A stretch of DNA of 10,526 nt. Origin: Alphaproteobacteria bacterium UBA4588. GTDB lineage: Bacteria; Pseudomonadota; Alphaproteobacteria; Puniceispirillales; Puniceispirillaceae. The notes under the pieces were generated by a model. That model did not search any database. It was not told the origin of the DNA and saw only the letters and a program-made list of their open reading frames with translations. Below, piece by piece: positions 1 to 6,355 of this stretch. Position numbers and translations under genes: made by a program. Location: the NCBI GenBank assembly GCA_002387605.1, contig DGJU01000086.1:1-10526 (forward strand). The letters are read 5' to 3'. The stretch's first letter is position 1, and every line of letters starts with the position of its first letter.

Positions 1-754
1 TTGCGCGCGCAACTTTTGCCATTTCTGCTGGATTGTCTGGCGGCACTGGCTCTTCAAACCATAATGGGCCGAACGGAGCAATGGCATCAGCCAGTTGCAG
101 AGCGCCTGCTGCGGTAAACTGACCGTGGGTGCCAAAAAGCATATCTGCCTTATCACCAACGGCATCACGGATATGACGGCAGAAATCACGTGACCGGCTA
201 AGAGCCGCCCTGTCAGCAAGTCTACCGTCGCACACAGTATATTGTCCGGCCGGGTCAAACTTTACAGCGGTAAATCCGTCAGCAACGTTTCGTGCGGCGC
301 ATTCAGCAGATAAAAGAGGGTCACTATAAAACGTCCCAGCATCCTGACCTGATTCGGGGTAGAGATAGGTATAGGTCCGCAGGCGTTCCTGAACCTTGCC
401 GCCCAACAAATCATAACACGGCATATCATGTGCTTTGCCAAGAATATCCATCATGGCGATTTCAAGCCCGCTTGCGACCCCCCAGACAGTCGGGTCAGGT
501 CGGTGCGAGAACCCACTTCCGTGAGCCCGGCGAATAAACATTTCAATATTATGCGGATCTGTTCCTTCCAGATAGCGGGCAAACATATCTTCTGCCATCT
601 TGGCAGTTAGGTGCGGGCTAAAGCTGGCAGAATAAATTTCACCATAACCGGTGATGCCGCACGCCGTACGCAGCGCAACAAAGATAAAATATCTGCCACC
701 AAACCCCGGCGGCGGGGTGCCAACAACGAATGTTTCAATATCTGCAAGCTTCAT
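1..754 (-). CDS. Enolase-superfamily dehydratase/racemase (mandelate racemase-like), 3' end missing
   Basis: My own minus-strand translation gives 251 codons with no stop before the left edge, so the C-terminal part of the barrel is outside the window. The start ATG (752-754) has AGGAG on the minus strand at 766-762, seven bases away. Residues 1-120 look like the capping N-terminal domain (for example LEIAMMDILGKA at 97-108). The barrel then begins, with VKFDP at 164-168 as the likely KxD acid/base motif and FEEP at 233-236 supplying a metal-binding Glu. Family members abstract a proton alpha to a carboxylate, usually dehydrating or epimerising sugar acids; the substrate cannot be read here. 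Oddly, the place where sugar-acid dehydratases carry DFHGR (first metal-ligand Asp) reads GTHGQ at 208-212, so that ligand appears to be missing. The family call is firm; the substrate is unknown. Confidence 0.88.
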   Translation of the reverse strand, partial: MKLADIETFVVGTPPPGFGGRYFIFVALRTACGITGYGEIYSASFSPHLTAKMAEDMFARYLEGTDPHNIEMFIRRAHGSGFSHRPDPTVWGVASGLEIAMMDILGKAHDMPCYDLLGGKVQERLRTYTYLYPESGQDAGTFYSDPLLSAECAARNVADGFTAVKFDPAGQYTVCDGRLADRAALSRSRDFCRHIRDAVGDKADMLFGTHGQFTAAGALQLADAIAPFGPLWFEEPVPPDNPAEMAKVARA

Positions 755-865
755 GGCACAACTCCTCTATCATGTTGCGTGACCGCTTTGCCCCACCTTG
801 CCGAGCTTTTCTCTTGCCTGTCAATCATAGCGCTGTTGGCGGGAATGGGCGCTTCAGGCATCAGG

Positions 866-881
866 TTAGGAAGGCTCCTAA
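866..881. promoter_or_regulatory. Perfect 6-4-6 inverted repeat in the divergent intergenic region
   Basis: TTAGGA, a four-base AGGC spacer and TCCTAA form a perfect dyad between the enolase-superfamily gene (minus) and the DM13 gene (plus). It lies 112 bases from one start and 118 bases from the other, which would suit an operator for a regulator acting on either gene, or a short hairpin. No T tract follows it. No regulator gene is adjacent in the window. The rest of this 244-base gap shows nothing I can name with confidence. Confidence 0.3.
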
Positions 882-998
882 ATCAGTAGAAGAGGCCTAT
901 TTGGAGTAATTGACCTTGAGCGTGAACTTGCTAAAGATAGGGCGGGATGGGGAAATTGCGCCCTGTTCACTATCATTGAAGGGGAGGAGGGTTGATAT

Positions 999-1520
999 AT
1001 GATATCTAGTCTTTTGGGGATTGCGCGCCGGTATATAATTTTGTTCGGACTGGTCAAATTCTGCGCTGGTCTGGTAATCGGGTTTGGTCTTGGGGTGTAT
1101 TTTCTGCCGATTCTAACAGCCGAAAAAGGCCTGTCAGACTCAGAGCTTACCGCATTATCTGCTGCCACGGCTCGCCAGCAGGTCTGGGGCGGGACATTCA
1201 CGCGCGACCTTCCTGCATCAGACGCGTTTCACTGGGGTGAGGGGCGCATTCACCTGACCAAGGACCGCGCCTGGCTGGATGGTTCTGTATCGCCCGGGCC
1301 AGATTATAGACTGTATCTTACCAAGCACCTTGTTAAGACCAAAGAGGGGTTTGAGGCAGCACGTGCGAGCGCTGTTCAGGTTGGCCCGATAAAAGCATTT
1401 GAAAATTTCTCGCTGGAGATACCAGACGGTATTAATATTTCGGACTTCGGCGCTGTTCTTATTTGGTGTGAGGCGTTTTCTGCCTTTATTACGGCAGCTG
1501 AAATTTCCCGAACGCTGTGA
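999..1520 (+). CDS. Membrane-anchored DM13-domain protein
   Basis: The 173-residue protein has a strong GGAGGAGG Shine-Dalgarno at 983-990, eight bases before the ATG. Residues 12-38 are a hydrophobic, glycine-containing segment that is probably an uncleaved membrane anchor, placing the rest in the periplasm. Residues 62-172 match the DM13 pattern: GTF near the start, PGPDYRLYL at 99-107, and the conserved Cys157 in VLIWCEAFSAF. DM13 domains are predicted, from family work, to be redox-related or cytochrome-like domains built around that Cys; no reaction is established. The gene is divergent from the enolase-superfamily gene and convergent with the FAD oxidoreductase, with 27 bases between stops. 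Whether it works with that flavoprotein is unknown. The domain call is good; the function is open. Confidence 0.82.
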   Translation: MISSLLGIARRYIILFGLVKFCAGLVIGFGLGVYFLPILTAEKGLSDSELTALSAATARQQVWGGTFTRDLPASDAFHWGEGRIHLTKDRAWLDGSVSPGPDYRLYLTKHLVKTKEGFEAARASAVQVGPIKAFENFSLEIPDGINISDFGAVLIWCEAFSAFITAAEISRTL

Positions 1521-1547
1521 TGATGCGCGCGCAGCACTATAGTAGTG

Positions 1548-2531
1548 TTATAGCGATGTGAGCACCGCACGCGCCGCTGATACACCAGACAGAAACGCAT
1601 CTTCTGCCCGGCTTCCTGTTGGCCTATAGCTGGTACCACCGGCGGTATCTGCGGTCTCTGGTGGGCACCAATCTCCTGCCGTGAAAATCACCTCATCTCG
1701 GCTATGCTCGGATATCGCAGGGACTGTTACTTTTGCATAGCGCCAGCGATGTGCCTGAAGCAGTTCAGGGGATATTTTAAGGCCAGTAATTTGTCGAAAA
1801 TCACTGAAAATGAGGGATGCGATAAGGTCAGCCTCTTCTTCAAGATGGGCCTCAGACCATGTGCCAGATGCTTGTATTGTCAGGGAGCGTGCCTCTTGGG
1901 ATGAGCCGGGGCGCGCACTCTCAGCCGCATACCAACTTATGATATCGCTCACGTCAGCGCTAAATGCAGGGATGCCTGAGATAGGCGCATCAAACCCTGC
2001 CATTACGGTCCAGCAAGGCGCATAGCGCGCGGTTGCTGCGGCTGAAGATAAGGCAGGTGCCACCTCTGCTAAAAGCCGGGTTGTTTGCGGTGCCGGCGCT
2101 GTAATAATCAGCCTGTCTGCAACAAAATGGTCTTGTTGTGTGGTGGTGAGCTGAAGCTGGTTATGTGCCTGTTTGGTGATATGGGCAATTTCAACCTGCT
2201 GGCGCACATCTAAGTCTTCAGCCATCCAGCTTGGCAAATCACGCATTGCAGGCTGGCCTGCATAGCTTGCGCGCCGGCGCCCGATATCCCATTCAGCAAT
2301 AGCCCCGCTGGCTGCCGCCTGCTGGCATAGTGCTGAAAATTCAGTACTGACAGCCGTAATGAACTGGGCGCCATGATTAAACAAATGGCCGCCTGAGCGG
2401 CGGGTGCCACATCGCCCGCCAATACGTCGCCCCTTATCAAGCAAAATAGGATTATGACCTTCCTTGCGGAGCAGTCTTGCCGCCGCAAGCCCGGCTAGTC
2501 CGGCGCCGATAATGACTATCTGTTTGCCCAT
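1548..2531 (-). CDS. Renalase-like NAD(P)/FAD-dependent oxidoreductase
   Basis: From the chosen start the protein has 327 residues, a normal length for the family. It opens with a Rossmann FAD-binding motif (GAGLAG at 9-14), followed by RIGGR at 36-40. Late motifs typical of this group are HRWRYA at 261-266 and GDWC at 286-289, then a helix containing EDAFLSG. Amine-oxidase-fold proteins of this group include bacterial renalases, which oxidise wrongly reduced isomers of NAD(P)H; that activity is plausible here but not shown. An in-frame extension up to 2666 would add 45 residues of non-family sequence and overlap the divergent HAD gene. The start at 2531 is preferred because it has AAGGAG at optimal spacing and puts the FAD motif at the very N-terminus. 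The protein is probably cytoplasmic, since no signal peptide is visible. Confidence 0.88.
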   Translation of the reverse strand: MGKQIVIIGAGLAGLAAARLLRKEGHNPILLDKGRRIGGRCGTRRSGGHLFNHGAQFITAVSTEFSALCQQAAASGAIAEWDIGRRRASYAGQPAMRDLPSWMAEDLDVRQQVEIAHITKQAHNQLQLTTTQQDHFVADRLIITAPAPQTTRLLAEVAPALSSAAATARYAPCWTVMAGFDAPISGIPAFSADVSDIISWYAAESARPGSSQEARSLTIQASGTWSEAHLEEEADLIASLIFSDFRQITGLKISPELLQAHRWRYAKVTVPAISEHSRDEVIFTAGDWCPPETADTAGGTSYRPTGSRAEDAFLSGVSAARAVLTSL

Positions 2532-2539
2532 TTTCGTGA

Positions 2540-2545
2540 CTCCTT
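2540..2545 (-). promoter_or_regulatory. Ribosome binding site that fixes the oxidoreductase start
   Basis: AAGGAG on the minus strand lies eight bases before the ATG at 2531. The upstream in-frame ATGs at 2600 and 2666 have no comparable site, so this one decides the start of the renalase-like gene. Confidence 0.75.
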
Positions 2546-2574
2546 TGGTCAGCGGACCATCATTACTGCCCGAC

Positions 2575-2603
2575 TTGTCATATTTACCCTCACCTGACAT
2601 AAC
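2575..2603 (+). promoter_or_regulatory. Candidate sigma-70-type promoter for the HAD hydrolase gene
   Basis: TTGTCA (2575-2580, five of six to the -35 consensus) and CATAAC (2598-2603, four of six to the -10 consensus) are separated by 17 bases. Initiation would fall near 2610, about 30 bases before the ATG at 2643. This is inferred from consensus matching only. Confidence 0.35.
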
Positions 2604-2642
2604 CACTTCGGTGAAGCTGATAAATAGCAGGATGATAGAATC

Positions 2643-3596
2643 ATGAAAAATGTCTCCACAATTCAAGAGTCCCTACAGTCATTTACGATGCCAGATGTCC
2701 AGCAGATTGATGCTGCATCCACATTAGCAGTTTATCATGCATTGCAGCCCATTTTGCCTCAGGCTGTGATGCCACAGACACAAAAAGCAGATAAGCTTAG
2801 TGATATTCTGGATCAATTTGATGCGCTTATTCTGGATGGCTTTGGTGTTATTAATATTGGACCAGAAAAAATTGAGGGTATTGATGAGCTGCTCAGCGCA
2901 GCGCTGGAACGCGGCATTATTATTGTTGTTCTAACAAACGCTGCTAGCCATCCATCATCTCAGGCTGCTGCAAAATATAAGGGCTGGAATTTACCGATTG
3001 ATGGCGCAAACATTGTTTCTAGCCGGGATGTCATTGAAGTTATTTTGAAAGACACACCGCCGCCACAGCCGGTGATGGCGCTTGGTCATAATGTAACGCC
3101 GTTTGGCTATGAAGGAGAGCTGGTAGCAACAGATGATTATGATGCCGCTGAGAGCTTTGTCTTGCTTGGCACATCTGAGTGGGATGAAGAGGATCAGCAA
3201 CGTCTGGAAGCTGCTTTATCAAAGCGGATGCGGCCGCTTTACGTTGCAAATCCAGATGTTTCAGCGCCTCAGCCGGGGCAGTTTTCGCCTGAAGCAGGAT
3301 ATTATGCTGCGCGCGCCATGCAAGCCACTGGTGTTGAGCCTATCTGGGGCGGTAAGCCGCATAGCACTGCTTTTACAGCAGCCCTTTGTAAGGTTGATGC
3401 GCTTGCTGGATATTCTGTGGACCGGAGCCGCATTGCAATGGTTGGCGATTCGCTGCACACAGATATTCTGGGTGGTATTGGCGCCGGAATTTGTTCTGTC
3501 CTGGTTACATCCTTTGGGCTTTTGAGGGATTCTGATGCAGAAGCAGAATGCGCGCGCCTCGGTATTATGCCGCACTGGATGGTACGGGCATTATAG
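2643..3596 (+). CDS. HAD-superfamily hydrolase, class IIA-like (TIGR01459-type)
   Basis: The 317-residue protein has the HAD motifs in order: nucleophile Asp65 in LILDGFGVI, motif II TNA at 98-100, motif III Lys238 in GKPH, and motif IV GDSLHTD at 268-274 with Asp269 and Asp274. The large insertion between motifs II and III (about 100-235) and the late GKP/GDSL.TD arrangement fit class IIA enzymes such as sugar-phosphate and nucleotide phosphatases. The substrate cannot be read. The residue two after the nucleophile, normally the acid/base Asp, is Phe67. As I recall, the TIGR01459 group carries Trp there, which would make this a subfamily trait, but phosphatase activity should not be assumed. 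Residues 1-50 precede the catalytic fold. A weak CAGGATG at 2628-2634 serves as ribosome binding site. The gene is divergent from the renalase-like gene and upstream of the pterin operon. Confidence 0.82.
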   Translation: MKNVSTIQESLQSFTMPDVQQIDAASTLAVYHALQPILPQAVMPQTQKADKLSDILDQFDALILDGFGVINIGPEKIEGIDELLSAALERGIIIVVLTNAASHPSSQAAAKYKGWNLPIDGANIVSSRDVIEVILKDTPPPQPVMALGHNVTPFGYEGELVATDDYDAAESFVLLGTSEWDEEDQQRLEAALSKRMRPLYVANPDVSAPQPGQFSPEAGYYAARAMQATGVEPIWGGKPHSTAFTAALCKVDALAGYSVDRSRIAMVGDSLHTDILGGIGAGICSVLVTSFGLLRDSDAEAECARLGIMPHWMVRAL

Positions 3597-3699
3597 GCCT
3601 GTTGTCAGCCAATTTACGCGATCAGCAATCCAAGGGGCCTGTAAAATGGTAAAAGAGCAAAGAGATAGCTTTATACCGCAACAATAGAAGTCATTCACC

Positions 3700-4449
3700 A
3701 TGTCAAAAATACTGATTACCGGGGCAGCAAAAAGGGTAGGGGCAGAGCTTGCACGCGCTTGTGCTGCTGATGCGCATACAGTTGTGTTGCACTACAATCA
3801 AAATAAAGCGGCCGCAGAGGCTCTTGCAGGCGAGCTTCGGGAAACCGGTGCGCTGATGGAACTTGTCCATGCAGATCTTGGTGATAGCGCGTCTGTTAGC
3901 ACCATGATGGCGGCTGCAAGCAAGACAGGACCTGTCACAGCCCTTATCAATAATGCATCGCTCTTTGACTATGATGATTCAAAAACGGTATCAGCTGAAA
4001 AAATAACGCAGCATATGGCAGTTAATCTCATCGCACCGACGCTTCTCATTAAGGATATGGCCGAACGCCTCCCGCAGGGCGTATCGGGCTGTGTGATTAA
4101 TATGCTGGATGCAAAGCTGTTCGGCATGAACCCTGACTATTATAGTTATACCTTATCCAAGTCGGCGTTACACACACTGACCATCATGGCCGCACAGGCT
4201 TATGCGCCCCGGCTACGGGTTAATGCGATTGCACCAGGCATCCTGTTGCCGTCTGGCGGTCAGAGCGAGGCAGAGTTTCAGGCGTCACATAAGCGCAATT
4301 TACTCGGGCAAGGCGCTGAGATACCAGAAGTTGTCGCCGCCATGCGGTTGCTTTTATCTGCAAAATCTATCACTGGAGAGGTAATTGTGCTAGATGGGGG
4401 CGCGCATCTGCATCCCGCAGCTCGTGATGTCGCCTTTTTGAAAGATTAA
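3700..4449 (+). CDS. folM: Short-chain reductase of the pteridine reductase / FolM type
   Basis: This is a 249-residue classical-length SDR. It has TGAAKRVG at 7-14, which is the TGxxxRxG cofactor motif of pteridine reductases rather than the usual TGxxxGxG. HYN at 31-33 follows the second strand, NNAS is at 84-87, and the active site is Tyr150-Lys154 (YTLSK). Thirteen residues before Tyr150, where most SDRs have the catalytic Ser, this protein has Asp137. That spacing and residue match the Asp/Tyr/Lys triad of PTR1-type enzymes. These reduce dihydropterins (dihydromonapterin, dihydrofolate or biopterin) with NADPH. The dihydroneopterin aldolase gene starts four bases after the stop, which supports a pterin role. 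The ribosome site is weak (AGAAG at 3686-3690). An ordinary SDR with another substrate is the alternative. Confidence 0.78.
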   Translation: MSKILITGAAKRVGAELARACAADAHTVVLHYNQNKAAAEALAGELRETGALMELVHADLGDSASVSTMMAAASKTGPVTALINNASLFDYDDSKTVSAEKITQHMAVNLIAPTLLIKDMAERLPQGVSGCVINMLDAKLFGMNPDYYSYTLSKSALHTLTIMAAQAYAPRLRVNAIAPGILLPSGGQSEAEFQASHKRNLLGQGAEIPEVVAAMRLLLSAKSITGEVIVLDGGAHLHPAARDVAFLKD

Positions 4450-4453
4450 GCTT

Positions 4454-4822
4454 ATGTCCTATCCCCTTACCCGCCGATTTGTCATTAGCCAGATTAATGT
4501 TATCTGCTCCATTGGCATTCATGATTTTGAGCGGGCAAAAAAGCAGCGAATTACAGTCGATTTAGAAGTCCTGCTATCGACAGACAAAGAGCCACAAGCC
4601 GATACCATTGAACAGGCGCTGAATTATGACACGATTCGTGAAATGGTCATTGAGATTGCGACCTCGCGGCATTTTGATCTGCAGGAAACACTGGCACGCA
4701 CTATTTTTGATGCTGTCTTGGCACTCTCTACTGTTGACGCATTAATGGTACGCACCGCCAAGCCAGATGTTTATGAAGATGTAAAATCGGTCGCTTATCA
4801 GCTGTCAAATCTGCCGCATTAA
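4454..4822 (+). CDS. folB: Dihydroneopterin aldolase
   Basis: At 122 residues the protein is the usual size of FolB. It cleaves 7,8-dihydroneopterin to 6-hydroxymethyl-7,8-dihydropterin and glycolaldehyde in folate synthesis, in the cytoplasm as a homo-oligomer. Visible family marks are the GIHDFER segment at 21-27, with Glu26 in the pterin-binding region, and VDLEV at 35-39. LNYDTI at 56-61, LQETLA at 76-81 and KP at 103-104 follow, Lys103 corresponding to the catalytic lysine. The four-base gap after the upstream reductase and the absence of a strong Shine-Dalgarno of its own suggest translational coupling. Its stop is seven bases from the stop of convergent phaR, so no room exists for a separate terminator. 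Confidence 0.93.
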   Translation: MSYPLTRRFVISQINVICSIGIHDFERAKKQRITVDLEVLLSTDKEPQADTIEQALNYDTIREMVIEIATSRHFDLQETLARTIFDAVLALSTVDALMVRTAKPDVYEDVKSVAYQLSNLPH

Positions 4823-4829
4823 CAGGCGA

Positions 4830-5348
4830 TTAGCTCTCGTCACCTTCAAGAGTATCAAGCCTATTGCGTAACGCCGCTATTTCACTGCTGAGCGCAGACA
4901 GGCTTGTATCATTGGGTGTTTGTGGTTGCGGCGCATCATCAGCACTATCGGTGTCACGAATCACATCCATTGCTGTTTCAAGGGCATCATGTGCCAGCAT
5001 ATGATGACGCGCAAAAGACGCCATTGTGCGCTCAAGGTAGCGGGAGAGGAGAGGCGCATTACCGCTGCCATAGGCAAGGATTATCTGGCGCAGTGCCTCA
5101 ACGGGTAATAGTTGCTGACCGTCCTGCTCAAATTCTTGAATGATTTGTAGAAATGTCAGGCGCGTCAGGTCTTCACCTGTCTTTGCATCTTCAATGCGAA
5201 CATGATTCCTATCGCGAATCATGAAGGACAGCTCGCTCAATGTAATATAGCGTGATGTTGCCGTATCATAGAGCCGTCTATTCGCATATTTTTTGATAAG
5301 GATAGCGGGTGTTAGTGCATCTGCGGCTGCATTATTCTGATTGGGCAC
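4830..5348 (-). CDS. phaR: Polyhydroxyalkanoate synthesis repressor PhaR
   Basis: This 172-residue regulator senses polyhydroxyalkanoate polymer and represses granule (phasin) genes and usually its own gene. Residues 16-76 are the PHB/PHA accumulation DNA-binding domain, with KKYANRRLYDT at 19-29, YITLSEL at 34-40 and AKTGEDLTR at 55-63. The second, granule-associated domain at 80-118 shows LLPVEALRQII and YLERTMASF. The C-terminal tail is Pro/Asp rich and ends in a short coiled-coil-like stretch (150-168). The start is a GTG at 5348: the frame is closed by a stop just upstream, no earlier ATG exists, and GGCGGAG on the minus strand (5364-5358) sits nine bases away. No phaA, phaB, phaC or phasin gene is in the window; the neighbours are folB and a methyltransferase. 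The paired dyads upstream suggest autoregulation. Confidence 0.92.
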   Translation of the reverse strand: MPNQNNAAADALTPAILIKKYANRRLYDTATSRYITLSELSFMIRDRNHVRIEDAKTGEDLTRLTFLQIIQEFEQDGQQLLPVEALRQIILAYGSGNAPLLSRYLERTMASFARHHMLAHDALETAMDVIRDTDSADDAPQPQTPNDTSLSALSSEIAALRNRLDTLEGDES

Positions 5349-5406
5349 TGAGGGTGTCTCCGCCTGCAGTCAATGAAAAGAATGTTGGGCGGTTTAACCA
5401 CAAGTC

Positions 5407-5422
5407 ATTGTGCACTGCAATA
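5407..5422 (+). promoter_or_regulatory. TGCA-N-TGCA dyad, probable PhaR operator A
   Basis: The 16-base sequence ATTGTGCACTGCAATA contains a TGCA-C-TGCA dyad (5411-5419). It matches the reverse complement of the site at 5461-5476 at 14 of 16 positions. It lies 59 bases upstream of the phaR GTG. TGC/GCA-rich dyads are the kind of site reported for PhaR proteins of other alphaproteobacteria, so autoregulation is the natural reading. Binding is inferred. Confidence 0.55.
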
Positions 5423-5460
5423 TAAATTCCTAAAACGGTTAATTTTACGGCAAATATACC

Positions 5461-5476
5461 TAATGCAATGCACAAT
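5461..5476 (-). promoter_or_regulatory. TGCA-N-TGCA dyad, probable PhaR operator B
   Basis: Read on the minus strand this is ATTGTGCATTGCATTA, an inverted copy of operator A with two differences. The centres are 54 bases apart, close to five helical turns, so both would face the same side of the DNA. The core TGCA-A-TGCA is at 5464-5472. The site could serve phaR alone or also the divergent methyltransferase operon, whose first gene starts 117 bases away. Confidence 0.55.
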
Positions 5477-5593
5477 ATGTTGATGAATACCAGACAGGAC
5501 AGACGCTCAAAAATAATGTTATTATTGATATCTAAGACGGCTTGTTCAGACAGGTGAGCAGGCGAGACGTCTTGTCAGGAGCATCACGATAAT

Positions 5594-6355
5594 ATGTGGC
5601 ATGTCACAGACACAGATAATTTTTACCAGAGCGCTTTTGGGCAGCATATTTCAGGCCTTCTCTCACGCGAGATAGAATTATGTGACAGAGAATGGATGGC
5701 ACCGGCAGCCTCTCTTGTTAGGCTGGCGATTGGCTATCCGTTTTGCATTAAAGGCTTGGGGCCAGTATCTGCCACATTGATGCCTGCTGAGGTAGGCGCA
5801 TTGTCTTGGCCAGAAGAAGATGGTGCAAGTGTGGCGTGCATAGATGAGGGGCAGTGGCCAATCGAAAGTGAGTTTGCGGACCGGTTGCTTATCTGTCATG
5901 CGTTGGAGCATAGCGGGGATGCGCTGGGATTATTAACTGAAGCTCACCGTGTGCTTGCTGGAAATGGACGGGTTATCATCATTGTTCCTAATCGGCGCGG
6001 CTTCTGGGCCCGCAGTGAGCGGAACCCTTTTGGACATGGAACACCCTTTTCCCGGCGCCAGCTCTGCCGTTTGCTAGAGCAGGCAGGGTTTCAGCCTGTA
6101 CAGCGCCGCTATGCTCTTTTTGTTCCGCCTTTTGCCGACTCCCTTCCCCGCCGCCTTCAGATGCGTATTGATTCGCTTGGTCGTATCCTCTGGGGTGTTC
6201 TTGGCGGCGTTCTCATGGTAGAGGCTGTAAAGGTTGTTTATGCACCATCAACAATGCAGGTAAAAAGTTTGGCAAAACCAGCTCGTCCCTTTATTGTTGC
6301 ACGCCCAGCAGGGTTCAGTTCGCTGGATGACACGATAGATGATGGACAAAAATGA
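5594..6355 (+). CDS. Class I SAM-dependent methyltransferase-like protein (type 11), substrate unknown
   Basis: The 253-residue protein shows the second half of a type 11 methyltransferase fold clearly. FADRLLICHALEHS at 94-107 is followed by LLTEAHRVLAGNGRVIIIVPNR ending near 134 (split here only by the helix), then a segment with FSRRQLCRLLEQAGF at 152-166. The glycine-rich SAM motif I is not canonical: the corresponding region reads LAIGYPFCIKGLG at 44-56. As I recall, an alphaproteobacterial family has an LGLGYATPYL-type sequence here, which would explain it. A hydrophobic stretch at 198-217 precedes a basic tail. The substrate is unknown. Its stop overlaps the start of the chorismate mutase gene as ATGA, so the two are translationally coupled. 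AGGAG at 5577-5581 is the likely ribosome site, with a rather long 12-base spacing. Confidence 0.75.
   Translation: MWHVTDTDNFYQSAFGQHISGLLSREIELCDREWMAPAASLVRLAIGYPFCIKGLGPVSATLMPAEVGALSWPEEDGASVACIDEGQWPIESEFADRLLICHALEHSGDALGLLTEAHRVLAGNGRVIIIVPNRRGFWARSERNPFGHGTPFSRRQLCRLLEQAGFQPVQRRYALFVPPFADSLPRRLQMRIDSLGRILWGVLGGVLMVEAVKVVYAPSTMQVKSLAKPARPFIVARPAGFSSLDDTIDDGQK

Noticed and set aside
819..824. A perfect TTGACA on the minus strand, as the -35 box of the enolase-superfamily gene
   Set aside because: No acceptable -10 sequence lies 16-18 bases downstream; that stretch is G+C rich.
910..938. TTGACC followed by TAAAGAT-like sequence, as a promoter for the DM13 gene
   Set aside because: The -10 match is only about three of six at usable spacing, which is too weak to list as a feature.
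878..1201. A 107-codon minus-strand frame across the DM13 gene start
   Set aside because: It overlaps the well-supported DM13 gene antisense, is rich in Arg/Pro/Ser as shadow frames are, and has no clear ribosome site.
1524..1547. A perfect TGCGCGCGCA palindrome followed by a CACTA-TAG-TAGTG hairpin between convergent stops, as a terminator
   Set aside because: The stem is only five base pairs, the palindrome has no loop, and no T tract follows on either strand, so an intrinsic terminator cannot be supported.
3133..3525. A 130-codon plus-strand frame inside the HAD gene
   Set aside because: It lies within the HAD coding region in another frame, and its translation shows no recognisable domain.
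3646..3687. A 13-codon ORF (MVKEQRDSFIPQQ) with AAGGGG upstream in the gap before the FolM-like gene, as a leader peptide
   Set aside because: It has no run of regulatory codons and no attenuator hairpins after it, and its length is easily reached by chance.
5512..5523. AATAA-TG-TTATT dyad upstream of the methyltransferase gene
   Set aside because: It lies in an A+T-rich stretch where such short dyads arise by chance, and no second copy was seen.
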